Shown piece after piece: positions 26,250-36,227 of a DNA stretch of 64,000 nucleotides; the stretch's first letter is position 1, and every line of letters starts with the position of its first letter. This stretch comes from Candidatus Aquiluna sp. UB-MaderosW2red (lineage in GTDB: Bacteria > Actinomycetota > Actinomycetes > Actinomycetales > Microbacteriaceae), in the NCBI RefSeq assembly GCF_900100865.1, contig NZ_LT627734.1:1-64000 (forward strand), given 5' to 3'. The notes under the pieces were generated by a model. The model was not told where the DNA came from. It saw nothing but the letters and a program-made list of their open reading frames with translations, and searched no databases. The translations under genes were made by a program, and so were the position numbers.

Positions 26250-27560
26250 ATGGCCAAAATAAAGTCCGAATTCCGCTGCAGCGAATGTGGCTGGACCACC
26301 TATAAGTGGGTGGGTCAGTGTGGCGAATGCCAGGGCTGGGACACTCTCACAGAGTCGACCAGCGCGCCCAAAGAGGTAAAAGCAGCGCGAATCTCCAATA
26401 ACCAAATCGCAAGACCGATCACTCAGATTCCAGAAGACGCTCAGGGTCACCGGCCGACCGGAGTTTCAGAATTTGATCGGGTGCTTGGTGGCGGCCTTGT
26501 TGCAGGAGCCACCATCCTGCTCTCCGGAGAACCCGGGGTTGGTAAAAGCACGCTACTACTTGAAGTGGCCGCTCGCTTGGCAAAAACAGGATCCAAGGTG
26601 CTCTATGTCTCAGCCGAAGAATCTGCCGGTCAAGTCAGACTTAGAGCCCAGCGCACCAACGCCCTGGTTGACACTCTGTATTTAGCGAGCGAGACAGACC
26701 TTTCGGCGGTATTGGGTCAATTTGCAGCGGTGCAGCCTGATTTGGTGATCGTGGATTCGGTTCAAACCGTTTCCTCTGCAGAAATAGATGGGGCAGCCGG
26801 AATGCCCGCCCAGGTAAGGGAGGTCGCCTCCAATTTGATTCGGCTTGCCAAGGCAAACTCCGTCCCGCTGATGCTCGTAGGTCACGTAACAAAAGACGGT
26901 TCGATTGCGGGCCCGAGAGTCCTCGAGCACCTAGTTGATGTGGTGTGCCACTTCGAAGGGGATCGTCAAACCTCACTGAGGTTCATCAGGACCCTGAAGA
27001 ACCGATTCGGTCCAACCGACGAGGTTGGCTGTTTTGAAATGACAAGTGAGGGCATTTCCGAGGTTCCGGACCCGAGCCAACTATTCGTCTCTGGCTCGCA
27101 GAATTTAGTTTCAGGCAGTTGCATAACGGTCACCGTGGAGGGAAGAAGATCCCTAATTGCCGAAATCCAGGCTCTTGTGGTGAAGACCAACTCCCCGCAG
27201 CCAAGAAGAGTCACCAACGGCGTCGACTCCTCGAGGGTCGCCATGCTATTAGCGGTGCTGGAACGACGTGCGGGAATCTCGCTTATGGATAAAGATGTTT
27301 ACGTGTCTACCGTTGGCGGGATGAAGATTACCGAACCGGCTGCAGACCTCGCAATCGCCATCGCGCTCGCCTCGGCGGTTACGGACAAGCCGGTTCCCCA
27401 TGGCACCGCCGCCTTCGGAGAAATCAGCCTTTCGGGGGAGATTCGTGGGGTGACAAACGGTAAGCAGCGTGCCAACGAAGCGTCTCGGCTTGGGCACAAA
27501 ACCATCATTGACTCTTCTTCCAGTCAACTCAAAGCAGCGATCAGACTAGCCATTGGCTAA
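26250..27560 (+). CDS. radA: DNA repair protein RadA
   Basis: A 436-residue RecA-like branch-migration helicase helping recombination. The N-terminal zinc finger uses Cys10/Cys13 and Cys24/Cys27, the Walker A is GEPGVGKST, the RadA signature is KNRFG, and a Lon-protease-like domain forms the C-terminus (GGMKITEPAADLAIAIALAS). AAGGGGG lies 12 bases before the ATG. The stop region overlaps the convergent gene by four bases. Confidence 0.97.
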   Translation: MAKIKSEFRCSECGWTTYKWVGQCGECQGWDTLTESTSAPKEVKAARISNNQIARPITQIPEDAQGHRPTGVSEFDRVLGGGLVAGATILLSGEPGVGKSTLLLEVAARLAKTGSKVLYVSAEESAGQVRLRAQRTNALVDTLYLASETDLSAVLGQFAAVQPDLVIVDSVQTVSSAEIDGAAGMPAQVREVASNLIRLAKANSVPLMLVGHVTKDGSIAGPRVLEHLVDVVCHFEGDRQTSLRFIRTLKNRFGPTDEVGCFEMTSEGISEVPDPSQLFVSGSQNLVSGSCITVTVEGRRSLIAEIQALVVKTNSPQPRRVTNGVDSSRVAMLLAVLERRAGISLMDKDVYVSTVGGMKITEPAADLAIAIALASAVTDKPVPHGTAAFGEISLSGEIRGVTNGKQRANEASRLGHKTIIDSSSSQLKAAIRLAIG

Positions 27561-28153
27561 TTCAAGATAAATTGCTGGCTGTTCTGGGAGATAACTCCAT
27601 TGACCTCGGCTTTTATGAAAAAGGATGCACCCCCGGTTGGCACCGCTGGTTGCCCCTCTCCACAGCCTTCGCTAGAGGATCGAACCTTGAGCCAAACTGA
27701 GGGTTCCGATTTCAAAGGCTGATTGGCCTTGAGGGTGACTGTCGAGTCAATCAGACCGGTCCGGTTGCAATCCCTCGAGCTCCAGTAGGTTTCTTCTCCC
27801 GAAGTAATTGTGAAGAAGGTAACCCTGGCCCCAACGTTAAAAAGACAATCCGCAATACCGGTGTTGGTCGCAGAGTACCAAAGGGCTGGATTTGCCGAAG
27901 CCGCATAGGAGTTCCGTTCTTCACCGGCTTCAGTTCCAATAAAAGCCTCTATCAAAACTACCCCGGGAGCGCACTCCACCAGTTCCAAAATTGGCTCAGC
28001 ATCCTTTGTCACAGATTCACTGGGCTGAGCCACTGGGTCGCCAGATCCAGCAAAAAGGCCGGAAACACCCCAAATCAGTGCCACAACCAGCGCAAAAACA
28101 ATTAGGGCCAGTGTGCGCCTGCGGGCAAAGATTTGTTTATCAGTCAAGCTCAT
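27557..28153 (-). CDS. Membrane-anchored extracytoplasmic protein, unknown function
   Basis: A 198-residue protein with a basic N-terminus (FARRRTLALIV), one signal-anchor helix at about residues 14-36, then an extracytoplasmic beta-rich domain. The domain contains four or five cysteines (for example in ELVECAPG, IADCLFN and SSRDCNRTG) that could form disulfides. A -10 box TAGATT lies six bases before the ATG. Comparable proteins occur next to radA in related actinobacteria, by my recollection, but no function is known. Confidence 0.72.
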   Translation of the reverse strand: MSLTDKQIFARRRTLALIVFALVVALIWGVSGLFAGSGDPVAQPSESVTKDAEPILELVECAPGVVLIEAFIGTEAGEERNSYAASANPALWYSATNTGIADCLFNVGARVTFFTITSGEETYWSSRDCNRTGLIDSTVTLKANQPLKSEPSVWLKVRSSSEGCGEGQPAVPTGGASFFIKAEVNGVISQNSQQFILN

Positions 28154-28159
28154 ACTGTA

Positions 28160-28165
28160 AATCTA
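28160..28165 (-). promoter_or_regulatory. -10 box, leaderless anchored-protein gene
   Basis: TAGATT, six bases, then ATG at 28153 on the minus strand. Confidence 0.45.
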
Positions 28166-28166
28166 G

Positions 28167-28661
28167 TTACAGGTGCCGAAGCATTCGTGAGTTTCCAAGC
28201 GTGTTCTGCTTAACTCTTGCCAAATCCAGAAACTCTGCGACTCCATCATCATGCGAGCGCACCAGCTCTGCATAAGTTTCTGGATCAACCGGGATATTAG
28301 AAATTTCGATAAAGCCGTGCTTCTGAAAAAACTCGGTTTCAAAGGTCAGGCAGAAAACCCTGCTGACTCCAAGTGTCTTGGCTCGCTCTATGAGTTCATT
28401 TAGCATCGCGGCCCCGATCCCACGTCGCATGGAATTTTCCAACACAGCTAATGTGCGAACCTCAGCTAAGTCCTCCCACATAACGTGCAGCGCCCCAAAG
28501 CCGACCACTTGGGAATCAACTTCCGCCACCACAAACTCTTGAATTGACTCATAGATTTCGACCAGCTCTTTGCCCAAAAGTACGCGCGAGTCAATCAGGG
28601 GCTGGGCTATTTGAGTGATACTTATCACGTCGGAGGTGCGGGCGGGTCTGATCGAAAGCAT
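28167..28661 (-). CDS. GNAT N-acetyltransferase, probably ArgA-type N-acetylglutamate synthase
   Basis: A 164-residue GNAT-fold enzyme. The N-terminal strand is LSIRPARTSDV and the acetyl-CoA pyrophosphate loop is VLENSMRRGIGAAMLNELIE; the region VFCLTFETEFFQKHGF resembles the small actinobacterial ArgA of the mycobacterial Rv2747 type, which makes N-acetylglutamate for arginine synthesis. I start at ATG 28661: CATACT lies six bases upstream, and a longer frame from a TTG at 28679 is not supported. The ArgA assignment is inference. Confidence 0.78.
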   Translation of the reverse strand: MLSIRPARTSDVISITQIAQPLIDSRVLLGKELVEIYESIQEFVVAEVDSQVVGFGALHVMWEDLAEVRTLAVLENSMRRGIGAAMLNELIERAKTLGVSRVFCLTFETEFFQKHGFIEISNIPVDPETYAELVRSHDDGVAEFLDLARVKQNTLGNSRMLRHL

Positions 28662-28667
28662 CGAATA

Positions 28668-28673
28668 AGTATG
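28668..28673 (-). promoter_or_regulatory. -10 box, leaderless GNAT gene
   Basis: CATACT, six bases, then ATG at 28661 on the minus strand. It decides the start codon. Confidence 0.4.
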
Positions 28674-28679
28674 GGGCAA

Positions 28680-29189
28680 TTAGTCGCTCAGAGCGAATAG
28701 CACTTCATTTCGGCGTTTGAAAAAAGGAGTCCACGGGCCATCGTAGCGAGCAAAGATTGGCTCGGCTTTTGTCTTCAGGTTTTGCTTCTCCAGCAGCTCT
28801 TTGAGCTTTTTCGCCTTTGTTCTGAAACCCGCATCGCTGGGAGCTCCGCTAAAAGTGATAGCGGCATACCTTGCACCCGGATGTTCGGTTATTTTAAGGT
28901 TCTCGGTTTTGGGTGTTGGCATGTCCTTGAGAGACATGTCGCTGGGCATTACGAAGGAGACCTCAAAGCCGCCATCAACCTCGACATTAGTCACTGGCGA
29001 GGTCATGGCAATGTTCTTGGACTCGAGATTTCCGCCAAAAATAAACCCAGCCAATTTCCCAAAGGCCGAATACCCGGCCGATACAACGCCACCTGATTCA
29101 AAAGTCGAAACCGTGATGAATGGGGCGTAGTCACGGATTTCAAATCCGTGACTAGCCTCAACGACCTCGTATTTCTGAATCTCAGTCAA
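28680..29189 (-). CDS. SOUL-family haem-binding-like protein
   Basis: A 169-residue protein of the SOUL/HBP fold: KYEVVEASHGFEIRDYAPFI at the start, then AGFIFGGNLESKNIAMTSPV, EVSFVMPSDMSLKDMP and the final RYDGPWTPFFKRRNEVLF are all family hallmarks. Eukaryotic members bind haem; the bacterial role is not settled. It starts three bases after the clpC stop, so it is likely part of that transcript. Confidence 0.88.
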   Translation of the reverse strand: MTEIQKYEVVEASHGFEIRDYAPFITVSTFESGGVVSAGYSAFGKLAGFIFGGNLESKNIAMTSPVTNVEVDGGFEVSFVMPSDMSLKDMPTPKTENLKITEHPGARYAAITFSGAPSDAGFRTKAKKLKELLEKQNLKTKAEPIFARYDGPWTPFFKRRNEVLFALSD

Positions 29190-29192
29190 GCT

Positions 29193-31649
29193 CTAAATCA
29201 CTACCTCTGGCTCATTTGAGGTAACCACGAAGCTAAATTCACCCTCGAGGAAATCAACCAGAATGTCCTGAGAACGCTGGATGTCTCCGGTGAGGATGCG
29301 CTCAGAGATAGCATCTTCGATTTCTCGTTGCACAACCCTTCTTAGTGGCCGTGCCCCAAAGGCTGGCTCGTAACCAATCTCAATTAGACGCTCCTTCGCC
29401 GAGGTGGTCAAGATCAATTTGAGTTCACGGTCATCCAGGCGAAGCTGCAAGCGCTTCACGAACAGATCAACGATCTGCATCAATTCCGAACGCGATAGTT
29501 GAGGGAACACGATTACTTCGTCGACTCGGTTGAGAAACTCGGGCCTGAAGTTCTTCTTCAGTTCCTCAAGGACTCGGGCCTTCATCTGGTCGTAGTCGTT
29601 GTTGGAGTCGCCCTCAAGGGTGAAACCAAGTGTTCCTCGAGTGATCTCTCGAGTACCTAGGTTGGTAGTCATGATGATGATGGTGTTTTTAAAGTCCACC
29701 ACGCGTCCCTGACCATCGGTTAGGCGACCCTCTTCTAGAATCTGCAACAGCGAGTTGAAGATGTCTGGGTGGGCCTTCTCGATCTCATCGAAAAGCACCA
29801 CCGAGAAAGGCTTGCGGCGAATCTTCTCGGTTAGTTGACCACCCTCGTCGTAACCAACAAAGCCTGGAGGGGCTCCGAATAGTCTCGAAACGGTGTGCTT
29901 CTCGCTGTACTCGGACATGTCGAGTGCTACCAGGGCATCCTCGTCATCGAACAGGAACTCGGCCAGTGCTTTTGCCAATTCGGTCTTACCAACACCGGTT
30001 GGGCCAGCGAAGATAAATGAGCCCGAAGGTCGCTTTGGGTCCTTGAGTCCCGCGCGTTGACGGCGAATGGTCTTAGCCAAAGCGCCGATTGCGATGTCCT
30101 GCCCAACAACGCGCTGGTGCAGTTCCTGCTCCATGAAAATCAGCTTCGCGCCTTCTTCTTCAGATAAGCGGAAAACTGGTATTCCGGTGGCTTGAGCAAG
30201 CACTTCAGCAATCAAGCCCTCGTCAACAATGCCCGGGGTGTCAATCCTGCCCTCGCGGAACTCTTTTTCCATTCGCGCTTTTTCGGCGATGAGCTTCTTT
30301 TCCTCATCGCGCTTGGAGGCTGCTAATTCGAAATCCTGATCGGCGATTGCCTGCTCTTTGGCCTTTTTTACAGTTGCGACCTTCTCTTCCATCTCCTTTA
30401 GTTCAGGAGGTGCTGAGAGGAAGCTGAGGCGCATGCGAGCGCCGGCCTCGTCGATTAGGTCGATTGCCTTATCTGGCAAAAAGCGATCCGAAACATAGCG
30501 ATCTGACATTCCAACGGCCGCGATGATTGCACCATCGGTAATGGAAACCTTGTGGTGGGCTTCGTAGCGATCGCGCAATCCCTTCAAGATGTTGATTGCC
30601 ATCGCAGGAGTTGGCTCTTCGACCTGAACTGACTGGAAACGACGAACCAAAGCGGCATCTTTTTCAAAGTGCTTTCGGTATTCGTCCAAAGTGGTTGCAC
30701 CAATAGTCTGCAGCTCACCACGGGCCAACATCGGCTTCAAGATAGAAGCTGCATCTATTGCACCCTCTGCAGCACCGGCACCCACAAGGGTGTGAATCTC
30801 ATCTATGAAAGTAATGATGTCTCCGCGAGTGCGAATCTCCTTGGTGACCTTCTTGAGTCGTTCCTCAAAATCACCACGATAGCGCGACCCTGCAATCAGT
30901 GAACCCATGTCTAGGGTGTAGACCTGCTTACCCCTAAGCGTCTCTGGCACATTGCCCGCGACGATAGCCTGAGCCAAACCTTCAACCACAGCGGTCTTTC
31001 CTACGCCGGGCTCACCAATCAAGATGGGGTTGTTTTTGGTGCGCCTAGAAAGAATCTGCATGACGCGCTCAATCTCGCGCTCTCTACCAACCACCGGGTC
31101 CAACTTGCCATCAGCTGCCGCGTGAGTCAGGTTGCGACCGTACTGGTCCAAAATCTGCGAGCCCTTTGGCTGTGGGGCAGATTCGCCACCCACTGAAACT
31201 GCCTCTTTGCCCTGGTAGCCACTCAATAGCTGGATAACCTGCTGGCGCACCTTATTGGTATCGGCGCCTAATTTAGTCAAGACTTGGGCGGCAACACCCT
31301 CGCCTTCACGAATCAGACCCAGCAGTAGGTGCTCGGTTCCGATGTAGCTGTGGCCGAGCTGAAGTGCTTCGCGCAGCGAGAGCTCTAGGACCTTTTTGGC
31401 TCGCGGAGTGAAAGGAATGTGACCACTTGGGGCCTGCTGGCCCTGACCGATAATCTCTTGAACCTGCTCGCGGACCTGCTCTAGGTTGATGCCAAGGGCC
31501 TCGAGCGCCTTTGCGGCAACTCCCTCACCCTCGTGAATCAGCCCGAGCAGAATGTGCTCGGTTCCGATGTAGTTGTGGTTCAGTAGCTTTGCCTCTTCCT
31601 GGGCAAGCACTACAACACGACGAGCCTTGTCAGTAAATTTCTCGAACAA
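29193..31649 (-). CDS. clpC: ATP-dependent Clp protease ATPase subunit ClpC
   Basis: An 818-residue Hsp100 unfoldase feeding ClpP. Two Clp N-terminal repeats (residues 1-145) are followed by AAA domain 1 (Walker [15 protein letters not shown]), a UVR-type coiled middle region near residue 420-450, and AAA domain 2 ([31 protein letters not shown]). The start is TTG, fixed by GGAGG seven bases upstream and the family N-terminus [19 protein letters not shown] at 31673-31668 is the likely -10, giving a short leader. Confidence 0.97.
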   Translation of the reverse strand: MFEKFTDKARRVVVLAQEEAKLLNHNYIGTEHILLGLIHEGEGVAAKALEALGINLEQVREQVQEIIGQGQQAPSGHIPFTPRAKKVLELSLREALQLGHSYIGTEHLLLGLIREGEGVAAQVLTKLGADTNKVRQQVIQLLSGYQGKEAVSVGGESAPQPKGSQILDQYGRNLTHAAADGKLDPVVGREREIERVMQILSRRTKNNPILIGEPGVGKTAVVEGLAQAIVAGNVPETLRGKQVYTLDMGSLIAGSRYRGDFEERLKKVTKEIRTRGDIITFIDEIHTLVGAGAAEGAIDAASILKPMLARGELQTIGATTLDEYRKHFEKDAALVRRFQSVQVEEPTPAMAINILKGLRDRYEAHHKVSITDGAIIAAVGMSDRYVSDRFLPDKAIDLIDEAGARMRLSFLSAPPELKEMEEKVATVKKAKEQAIADQDFELAASKRDEEKKLIAEKARMEKEFREGRIDTPGIVDEGLIAEVLAQATGIPVFRLSEEEGAKLIFMEQELHQRVVGQDIAIGALAKTIRRQRAGLKDPKRPSGSFIFAGPTGVGKTELAKALAEFLFDDEDALVALDMSEYSEKHTVSRLFGAPPGFVGYDEGGQLTEKIRRKPFSVVLFDEIEKAHPDIFNSLLQILEEGRLTDGQGRVVDFKNTIIIMTTNLGTREITRGTLGFTLEGDSNNDYDQMKARVLEELKKNFRPEFLNRVDEVIVFPQLSRSELMQIVDLFVKRLQLRLDDRELKLILTTSAKERLIEIGYEPAFGARPLRRVVQREIEDAISERILTGDIQRSQDILVDFLEGEFSFVVTSNEPEVVI

Positions 31650-31705
31650 GTTTGCACCTCCAAAATTCTTATAGTGGAAATGCTAAGTCCGACCGAGAGC
31701 GAAAT

Positions 31706-31891
31706 CTAGGGCTGTTCGCCCAAGGCGTTAGCGCGCTTTGCGCGCTCTTCGGCTTCAATTTCGTTATAGCTATCCCGCTCACCCTTATCGGCCCTCAGAA
31801 TTGAGCGCATCATTAGCCAAAACAGGACTCCCATAAAAGCGGGCGGGATAAGCGAGACGGTTACGTCGATTAGCACTTCTAAAAATGACAT
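31706..31891 (-). CDS. Small single-pass membrane protein
   Basis: 61 residues: one membrane helix (about 8-30, VTVSLIPPAFMGVLFWLMMRSIL) and a charged cytoplasmic tail (RADKGERDSYNEIEAEERAKR). A strong GGAAGG ribosome-binding site lies six to eight bases before the ATG. It sits between lysS and clpC. Function unknown. Confidence 0.75.
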   Translation of the reverse strand: MSFLEVLIDVTVSLIPPAFMGVLFWLMMRSILRADKGERDSYNEIEAEERAKRANALGEQP

Positions 31892-31901
31892 GTTGCCTTC
31901 C

Positions 31902-33386
31902 CTATTTCACCAGCGGGAACAAAATGGTGTCCCTTATTCCAAGCCCGGTTAGTGTCATCAACAACCGGTCAATGCCTAGCCCCATTCCGCCCGATGGCGG
32001 CATACCGAATTCCAGTGCTTTGAGAAACTCCTCATCGAGCTTCATTGCCTCAGGGTCGCCGGTGGCCCCGAGCTCCATTTGCGCGATAAACCTCTCGCGC
32101 TGAACTACCGGGTCAACCAACTCGGAGTAGCCGGTGGCCTGCTCGTAGCCTCGAATATAAAGATCCCACTTTTCAACCACGCCCGCTTTGCTTCTGTGAC
32201 CCCGAGTCAATGGGGAAGTATCAACTGGAAAGTCGATGACGAAAGTCGGATTCTCAAGGCCGGGCTTCACAAAGTGCTCCCAAAGCTCCTCGACATACTT
32301 GCCGTGCAGCGGGTGCTCGATTTCAATGTCAGCCGCCTTGGCAAGCGCCTTTAGCTCCGCTATCGGAGTAGAAGGTGTAATAACCACTCCAGCGGCTACT
32401 GAGAGCGACTCGAACATCGAGATTCTCGGCCACTGGCCGCTGAGGTCGCTGATCGAGCCATCCTCCAGCTCCACTTTGTGGGTGCCAAAAACATCCATCG
32501 CCGCGTTTTGAATTAACTCTTGAGTCAAATCCGCCATGGTGTTGTAATCCCCATATGCTTCATAGCTTTCGAGCATCGCAAACTCTGGCGAGTGGGTTCG
32601 GTCGGCACCCTCATTTCGAAAGTTTCGGTTGATCTCAAAAACCCGCTCTAGGCCTCCAACTACAGCACGCTTCAAAAACAGCTCTGGGGCAATCCTTAGA
32701 AATAGCTCGGTGTCAAAAGCATTCGAGTGAGTCTTGAATGGCCGGGCCGATGCGCCACCGTGCATGGTCTGAAGCATGGGGGTCTCAACCTCCATAAAAG
32801 CCCGATTCGCGAAGGTGAGGCGTAAGGACTGCATCACCTCTGAGCGAATCTTCACCACCTCACGAGCCCTCTCACGCACAATCAAATCTATGTAGCGGTG
32901 CCTGGAGCGAAACTCCTCGCCCAGGTCATTATGCAAATTCGGCAGCGGCCTGATGGTCTTGGTGGCCATCAGCCATTGACTTGCTAGGACAGAAAGTTCG
33001 CCACGCTTTGAGGTGATTACCTCACCCTGAACAAAAACGTGATCTCCTAAATCAACCAACTCTTTCCAGAGATCCAATTGCTCTTGCCCGATCCGATCGA
33101 GGCTAATCATCGCCTGAATCCGCTCACCGGTACCCGACTGCAATGTCGCAAAACAAAGCTTTCCAGTGTTGCGCAAAAACATGATTCGACCCGCAAGCCC
33201 GACTTGGTCCCCGGTCGAGATATCGGCCTCCAAGTTTGGATAGTGAGCCTTTATTGCCTCTATGGTGTTAGTTATCGGGAGCGTAACCGGGTAAGCGCTG
33301 GAGATCTCATTGAGCCTTAAACGCTTTGCCAAACGAATCGCAATCTGCTCGGGCAGGTCATCAACCTCTGGCTCTAAATCGCTCAT
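31902..33386 (-). CDS. lysS: Lysyl-tRNA synthetase, class II
   Basis: A 494-residue synthetase with an OB-fold anticodon domain (VGLAGRIMFLRNTGKLCFAT), motif 2 (FEINRNFRNEGADRTHSPEF) and motif 3 (GMGLGIDRLLMTL). Length and order match LysS. The ATG overlaps the panC stop as ATGA, so the two are translationally coupled. It is the distal end of the tilS-to-lysS gene run. Confidence 0.97.
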   Translation of the reverse strand: MSDLEPEVDDLPEQIAIRLAKRLRLNEISSAYPVTLPITNTIEAIKAHYPNLEADISTGDQVGLAGRIMFLRNTGKLCFATLQSGTGERIQAMISLDRIGQEQLDLWKELVDLGDHVFVQGEVITSKRGELSVLASQWLMATKTIRPLPNLHNDLGEEFRSRHRYIDLIVRERAREVVKIRSEVMQSLRLTFANRAFMEVETPMLQTMHGGASARPFKTHSNAFDTELFLRIAPELFLKRAVVGGLERVFEINRNFRNEGADRTHSPEFAMLESYEAYGDYNTMADLTQELIQNAAMDVFGTHKVELEDGSISDLSGQWPRISMFESLSVAAGVVITPSTPIAELKALAKAADIEIEHPLHGKYVEELWEHFVKPGLENPTFVIDFPVDTSPLTRGHRSKAGVVEKWDLYIRGYEQATGYSELVDPVVQRERFIAQMELGATGDPEAMKLDEEFLKALEFGMPPSGGMGLGIDRLLMTLTGLGIRDTILFPLVK

Positions 33387-34237
33387 TCGGTCCCGTCAAT
33401 CAGTAGGTTGTCAATCAGTCGAATCTCCCCAACCCGCACCGAGATTATCAATCTGGTTGGAGTTGGCAAAGTGCTAGGGACCGGTGTAAAACTCTGCGGG
33501 TCTACTAGCTCTAGGTACTCAAGTTTAGCCGCAGGGTCCAGCTTGGCTTTCGCCGCATCCGTAATTTTAGCCGCAGAGGGTCCAGCTCTGGAGCCTGCAA
33601 GAAGTGCCGGGTAGATAGTTTTAGCCACTTCCAGCTGGTCCTTGGATAGCCTTCGGTTTCGACTGGAAAGTGCCAACCCATCAGCATCTCGCACCGTGTC
33701 GCACACCACCAACTTTATTGGGGATCGCTCCCCTGAAACTATTTGATCGCGCAGCAGCTTCGCCACCAGAGCCACCTGCTGAGCGTCTTTCTCACCGAAA
33801 AAGACCTGATCCGGGGTGACCATATCGAATAGTCGAGAAACTACCGTGAGCATCCCATCAAAGTGCCCCGGGCGAATGGTTCCCTCAAAAGCCTGACCAA
33901 TCGGCCCAGCGATGAGCTTTTTTATCTCAACATCCTTGGGGTAGACATCATTGACCCCCGGTGCGAATAAAACATCAGCTCCCTGGTCGGTAACCAGCCG
34001 CGCGTCTACCGAGATGGTCCTCGGGTAATCCTCGAATCCCTCCCCCTCACCAAATTGCAGGGGGTTTACAAACGCCGAAACCACCACGAAGTCGCAGGTC
34101 TCCTCGGCCTTTTTCACCAGGGCCATATGCCCCTGGTGAAGGGCGCCCATGGTCGGCACGAAGCCGATCTTTTTACCCAGTGAGCGCGCTTGAGCTACCG
34201 CTTGGGTCAGATCCCTACCGTTTTGAATAAGTTGCAT
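33383..34237 (-). CDS. panC: Pantothenate synthetase
   Basis: A 284-residue enzyme condensing pantoate and beta-alanine using ATP. The nucleotidyl-transferase motifs are PTMGALHQGHMALVKKA (HxGH) and LALSSRNRRLS (KMSKS equivalent), with VVSAFVNPLQFGEGEGFEDYPR and FFGEKDAQQVALV between them. It overlaps the DUF2520 gene by one base and lysS by four. Confidence 0.97.
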   Translation of the reverse strand: MQLIQNGRDLTQAVAQARSLGKKIGFVPTMGALHQGHMALVKKAEETCDFVVVSAFVNPLQFGEGEGFEDYPRTISVDARLVTDQGADVLFAPGVNDVYPKDVEIKKLIAGPIGQAFEGTIRPGHFDGMLTVVSRLFDMVTPDQVFFGEKDAQQVALVAKLLRDQIVSGERSPIKLVVCDTVRDADGLALSSRNRRLSKDQLEVAKTIYPALLAGSRAGPSAAKITDAAKAKLDPAAKLEYLELVDPQSFTPVPSTLPTPTRLIISVRVGEIRLIDNLLIDGTE

Positions 34238-34926
34238 TAGAGAAAATCCTTCGGATCGATTCTTAGCGCCCCTTGTGCCAAGGCTTGCTCGACTGCAGCG
34301 CGAACAACTGGAGCAATTAGTCTGGCGGGATTTTCCATCCCGGCTGCTTCGAGGATACCGATTGCCTGGCCCACCACAAGGGAGGAGAACCCGCTCGCCA
34401 CACCAAAGGCCTCGGCATAGGCAGCGCGTTGGTCATTTGAAACCACTATCGGCTCGGCTCCAAGTTCAATTGCCAACGCCTGAGCTATCGGCAGCAAGAC
34501 CTCGGGAGCCGAAACTGCGACCGAAGTGTTTTTCAAAACCTGCAGGTCCATTGTGGTGCCGGTGAAGTGCATCACCGGATGCAAGGCAATGGGCACCGCA
34601 CCCTGAATGGCGGCCGACCCAAGCAAGCCGATTCCCGCAAGTGGCGACAGGTGCACCACCAACTTTTTGGGACCAAATAACCCGAAGCCCGCGATACCAT
34701 CACAAACTAATTCGATATCACTATTGGGTACCGCAAGCAAAACCAGGTCGGAGTCCTCGGCAACCGCGAGCATCGAAGCGATTGGCACATCTGGCAACAG
34801 CGTCTCGATGCGTTCAATCGCTATGGGTGACTCGACCCAGGCTCCTACTATTTCGTGGCCAGCTGCTGCCCAAGCCTTGGCTAGTACCGGCCCGGCCGGC
34901 TCGTCGCCAATGATGCCTATTTTCAA
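34237..34926 (-). CDS. Rossmann-like and DUF2520 domain protein
   Basis: A 229-residue protein with an N-terminal Rossmann-type nucleotide fold (KIGIIGDEPAGPVLAKAWAA) and a C-terminal helical domain (LHPVMHFTG then HFTG-type segment followed by AAYAEAFGVASGFSSLVVGQA) matching the DUF2520 pair. The architecture resembles ketopantoate or pyrroline-carboxylate reductases. Being next to panC, a role in pantothenate synthesis as a ketopantoate reductase substitute is plausible but not shown. Confidence 0.82.
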   Translation of the reverse strand: MKIGIIGDEPAGPVLAKAWAAAGHEIVGAWVESPIAIERIETLLPDVPIASMLAVAEDSDLVLLAVPNSDIELVCDGIAGFGLFGPKKLVVHLSPLAGIGLLGSAAIQGAVPIALHPVMHFTGTTMDLQVLKNTSVAVSAPEVLLPIAQALAIELGAEPIVVSNDQRAAYAEAFGVASGFSSLVVGQAIGILEAAGMENPARLIAPVVRAAVEQALAQGALRIDPKDFL

Positions 34927-35387
34927 TCTTCAACCTCATCGTCATTATTCTTTGGTGCACGACAATTAAACTCTGCCAGGTAGCCGGCGAGCAACATTAT
35001 TAGCGATCCTGCCAGCCCAATAATCGCGGGTGTCACCAATTGCGAGGGCGCATTAGAGAAGGTGAAAAGCCAGATCAAGCCTCCCAGGTGCCAGCCTAAA
35101 AAACCCGCCGCGGTCAGGATGATTGCCCTGGCTAAAACCAAAACTCTGACCGCATAAAAAGGGTTCGGTCTTTCTACCGGCTTCGTCTGGGCCTTTTCCA
35201 GGGCCTTACGGTAACGAAATATCGGTAGCGATAAAAAGTAAATAGCTACCCCAATAAAGGGCAGTGTCACTAAAAGAGTATTCGGACTTACTGGATAGCC
35301 AAACCCCAAGGCCTCGGACAACTCACTAGCACTAAAGCCAAGTGCGGCACCAACTACCCCCCAGGCCAAAATGGTCAAAATCTTCAT
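34923..35387 (-). CDS. DUF3180 family membrane protein
   Basis: A 154-residue protein with four helices and a cytoplasmic loop ending in the conserved NPFYAVRVLVLARA segment, plus EFNCRAPKNNDDEVED at the C-terminus. This matches the actinobacterial DUF3180 family, usually encoded between folK and the DUF2520 gene, as here. Function unknown. It overlaps both neighbours by four bases. Confidence 0.85.
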   Translation of the reverse strand: MKILTILAWGVVGAALGFSASELSEALGFGYPVSPNTLLVTLPFIGVAIYFLSLPIFRYRKALEKAQTKPVERPNPFYAVRVLVLARAIILTAAGFLGWHLGGLIWLFTFSNAPSQLVTPAIIGLAGSLIMLLAGYLAEFNCRAPKNNDDEVED

Positions 35388-35875
35388 GCGAAAATCCAGA
35401 CTTGGTCTTTGAGCGAGTTTGCTAAATCCAAAACCTTGCCGTGCCCCGAAAGGCTCGCTTCAGAATCAATCTGTGCCCAGGGCACCAATACAAAGGCTCG
35501 CTCAAAGGCTCTCGGGTGAGGTATTGAGAGCGATTCGGTCGCAATCAATTCTTCGCCAAAGGTAATGATGTCGATGTCGATTGTTCTGGAGGCCCAGCGC
35601 TCTTGACGGACGCGCCCTAAACCCAACTCAACCTGGTTGCAAAACGCCAAGAGCTGCTGAGGATCCAAAGTGGTTGACACCTCGATAACAGCATTGAGGT
35701 AATCGGGTTTGGTTTTATCAATTCCATCGAGAGTGAGAGCGTTTGAAGCGTAGAAGCTCGAAACTTTATTGACTCTTAGATCGGGGTTTTCCCCCAGGGT
35801 CGAGATCGCACTAAGAAGATTCTTGTGGATATCTCCAAGGTTTCCACCGAGCGCGAGAATCGCCCTAGTCAACAC
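35384..35875 (-). CDS. folK: 2-amino-4-hydroxy-6-hydroxymethyldihydropteridine pyrophosphokinase
   Basis: Folate pathway kinase with the N-terminal motif ILALGGNLGD, the HPPK signature QERWASRTIDIDIITFG and a terminal SIPHPRAFERAFVLVPW. I start near GTG 35875 (163 residues), preceded by AGGTGACC, since the first residues from ATG 35923 do not fit the family and would overlap folB by 59 bp. Other GTG/TTG codons within four positions are possible. Confidence 0.9.
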   Translation of the reverse strand: MLTRAILALGGNLGDIHKNLLSAISTLGENPDLRVNKVSSFYASNALTLDGIDKTKPDYLNAVIEVSTTLDPQQLLAFCNQVELGLGRVRQERWASRTIDIDIITFGEELIATESLSIPHPRAFERAFVLVPWAQIDSEASLSGHGKVLDLANSLKDQVWIFA

Positions 35876-36227
35876 CACGGTCACCTGACACCGAAACCGA
35901 AACATCCTGAAACTCATGGTCAATCGGTGCCATTGGCTTGTGCACGGTAATCCCGGCCCGAGTTATTTTGGGGCTGTGGGCCAAAACCGCGGCCAACAAC
36001 TGATATGCCAGGGTTTCTAATAGCTGATAAGTGTTGCTGGTGGCGGTGATCACCAACAGGTCCGCGATAGCCGCGTAGGAAACCGTCGAGGTTAACTCAT
36101 CTTCAGATTGTGCCTCGATGAGGTAATTGCAATCAATCAAAAACTCTTGCCCGTAGGCAGTCTCGTGGGGCAAAACCCCGTGATAAGCATGCACTCTAAG
36201 GCCCACAAGGTTGATTGTGTAAATCAC
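35865..36227 (-). CDS. folB: Dihydroneopterin aldolase
   Basis: A 120-residue tunnelling-fold enzyme of folate synthesis, with LVGLRVHAYHGVLPHE (YGVxxxE-type pocket), LIDCNYLIE and TYQLLETLAYQLLA and ending in ITVHKPMAPIDHEFQDVSVSV. It overlaps folP by four bases upstream and folK downstream. Confidence 0.94.
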   Translation of the reverse strand: MIYTINLVGLRVHAYHGVLPHETAYGQEFLIDCNYLIEAQSEDELTSTVSYAAIADLLVITATSNTYQLLETLAYQLLAAVLAHSPKITRAGITVHKPMAPIDHEFQDVSVSVSGDRGVD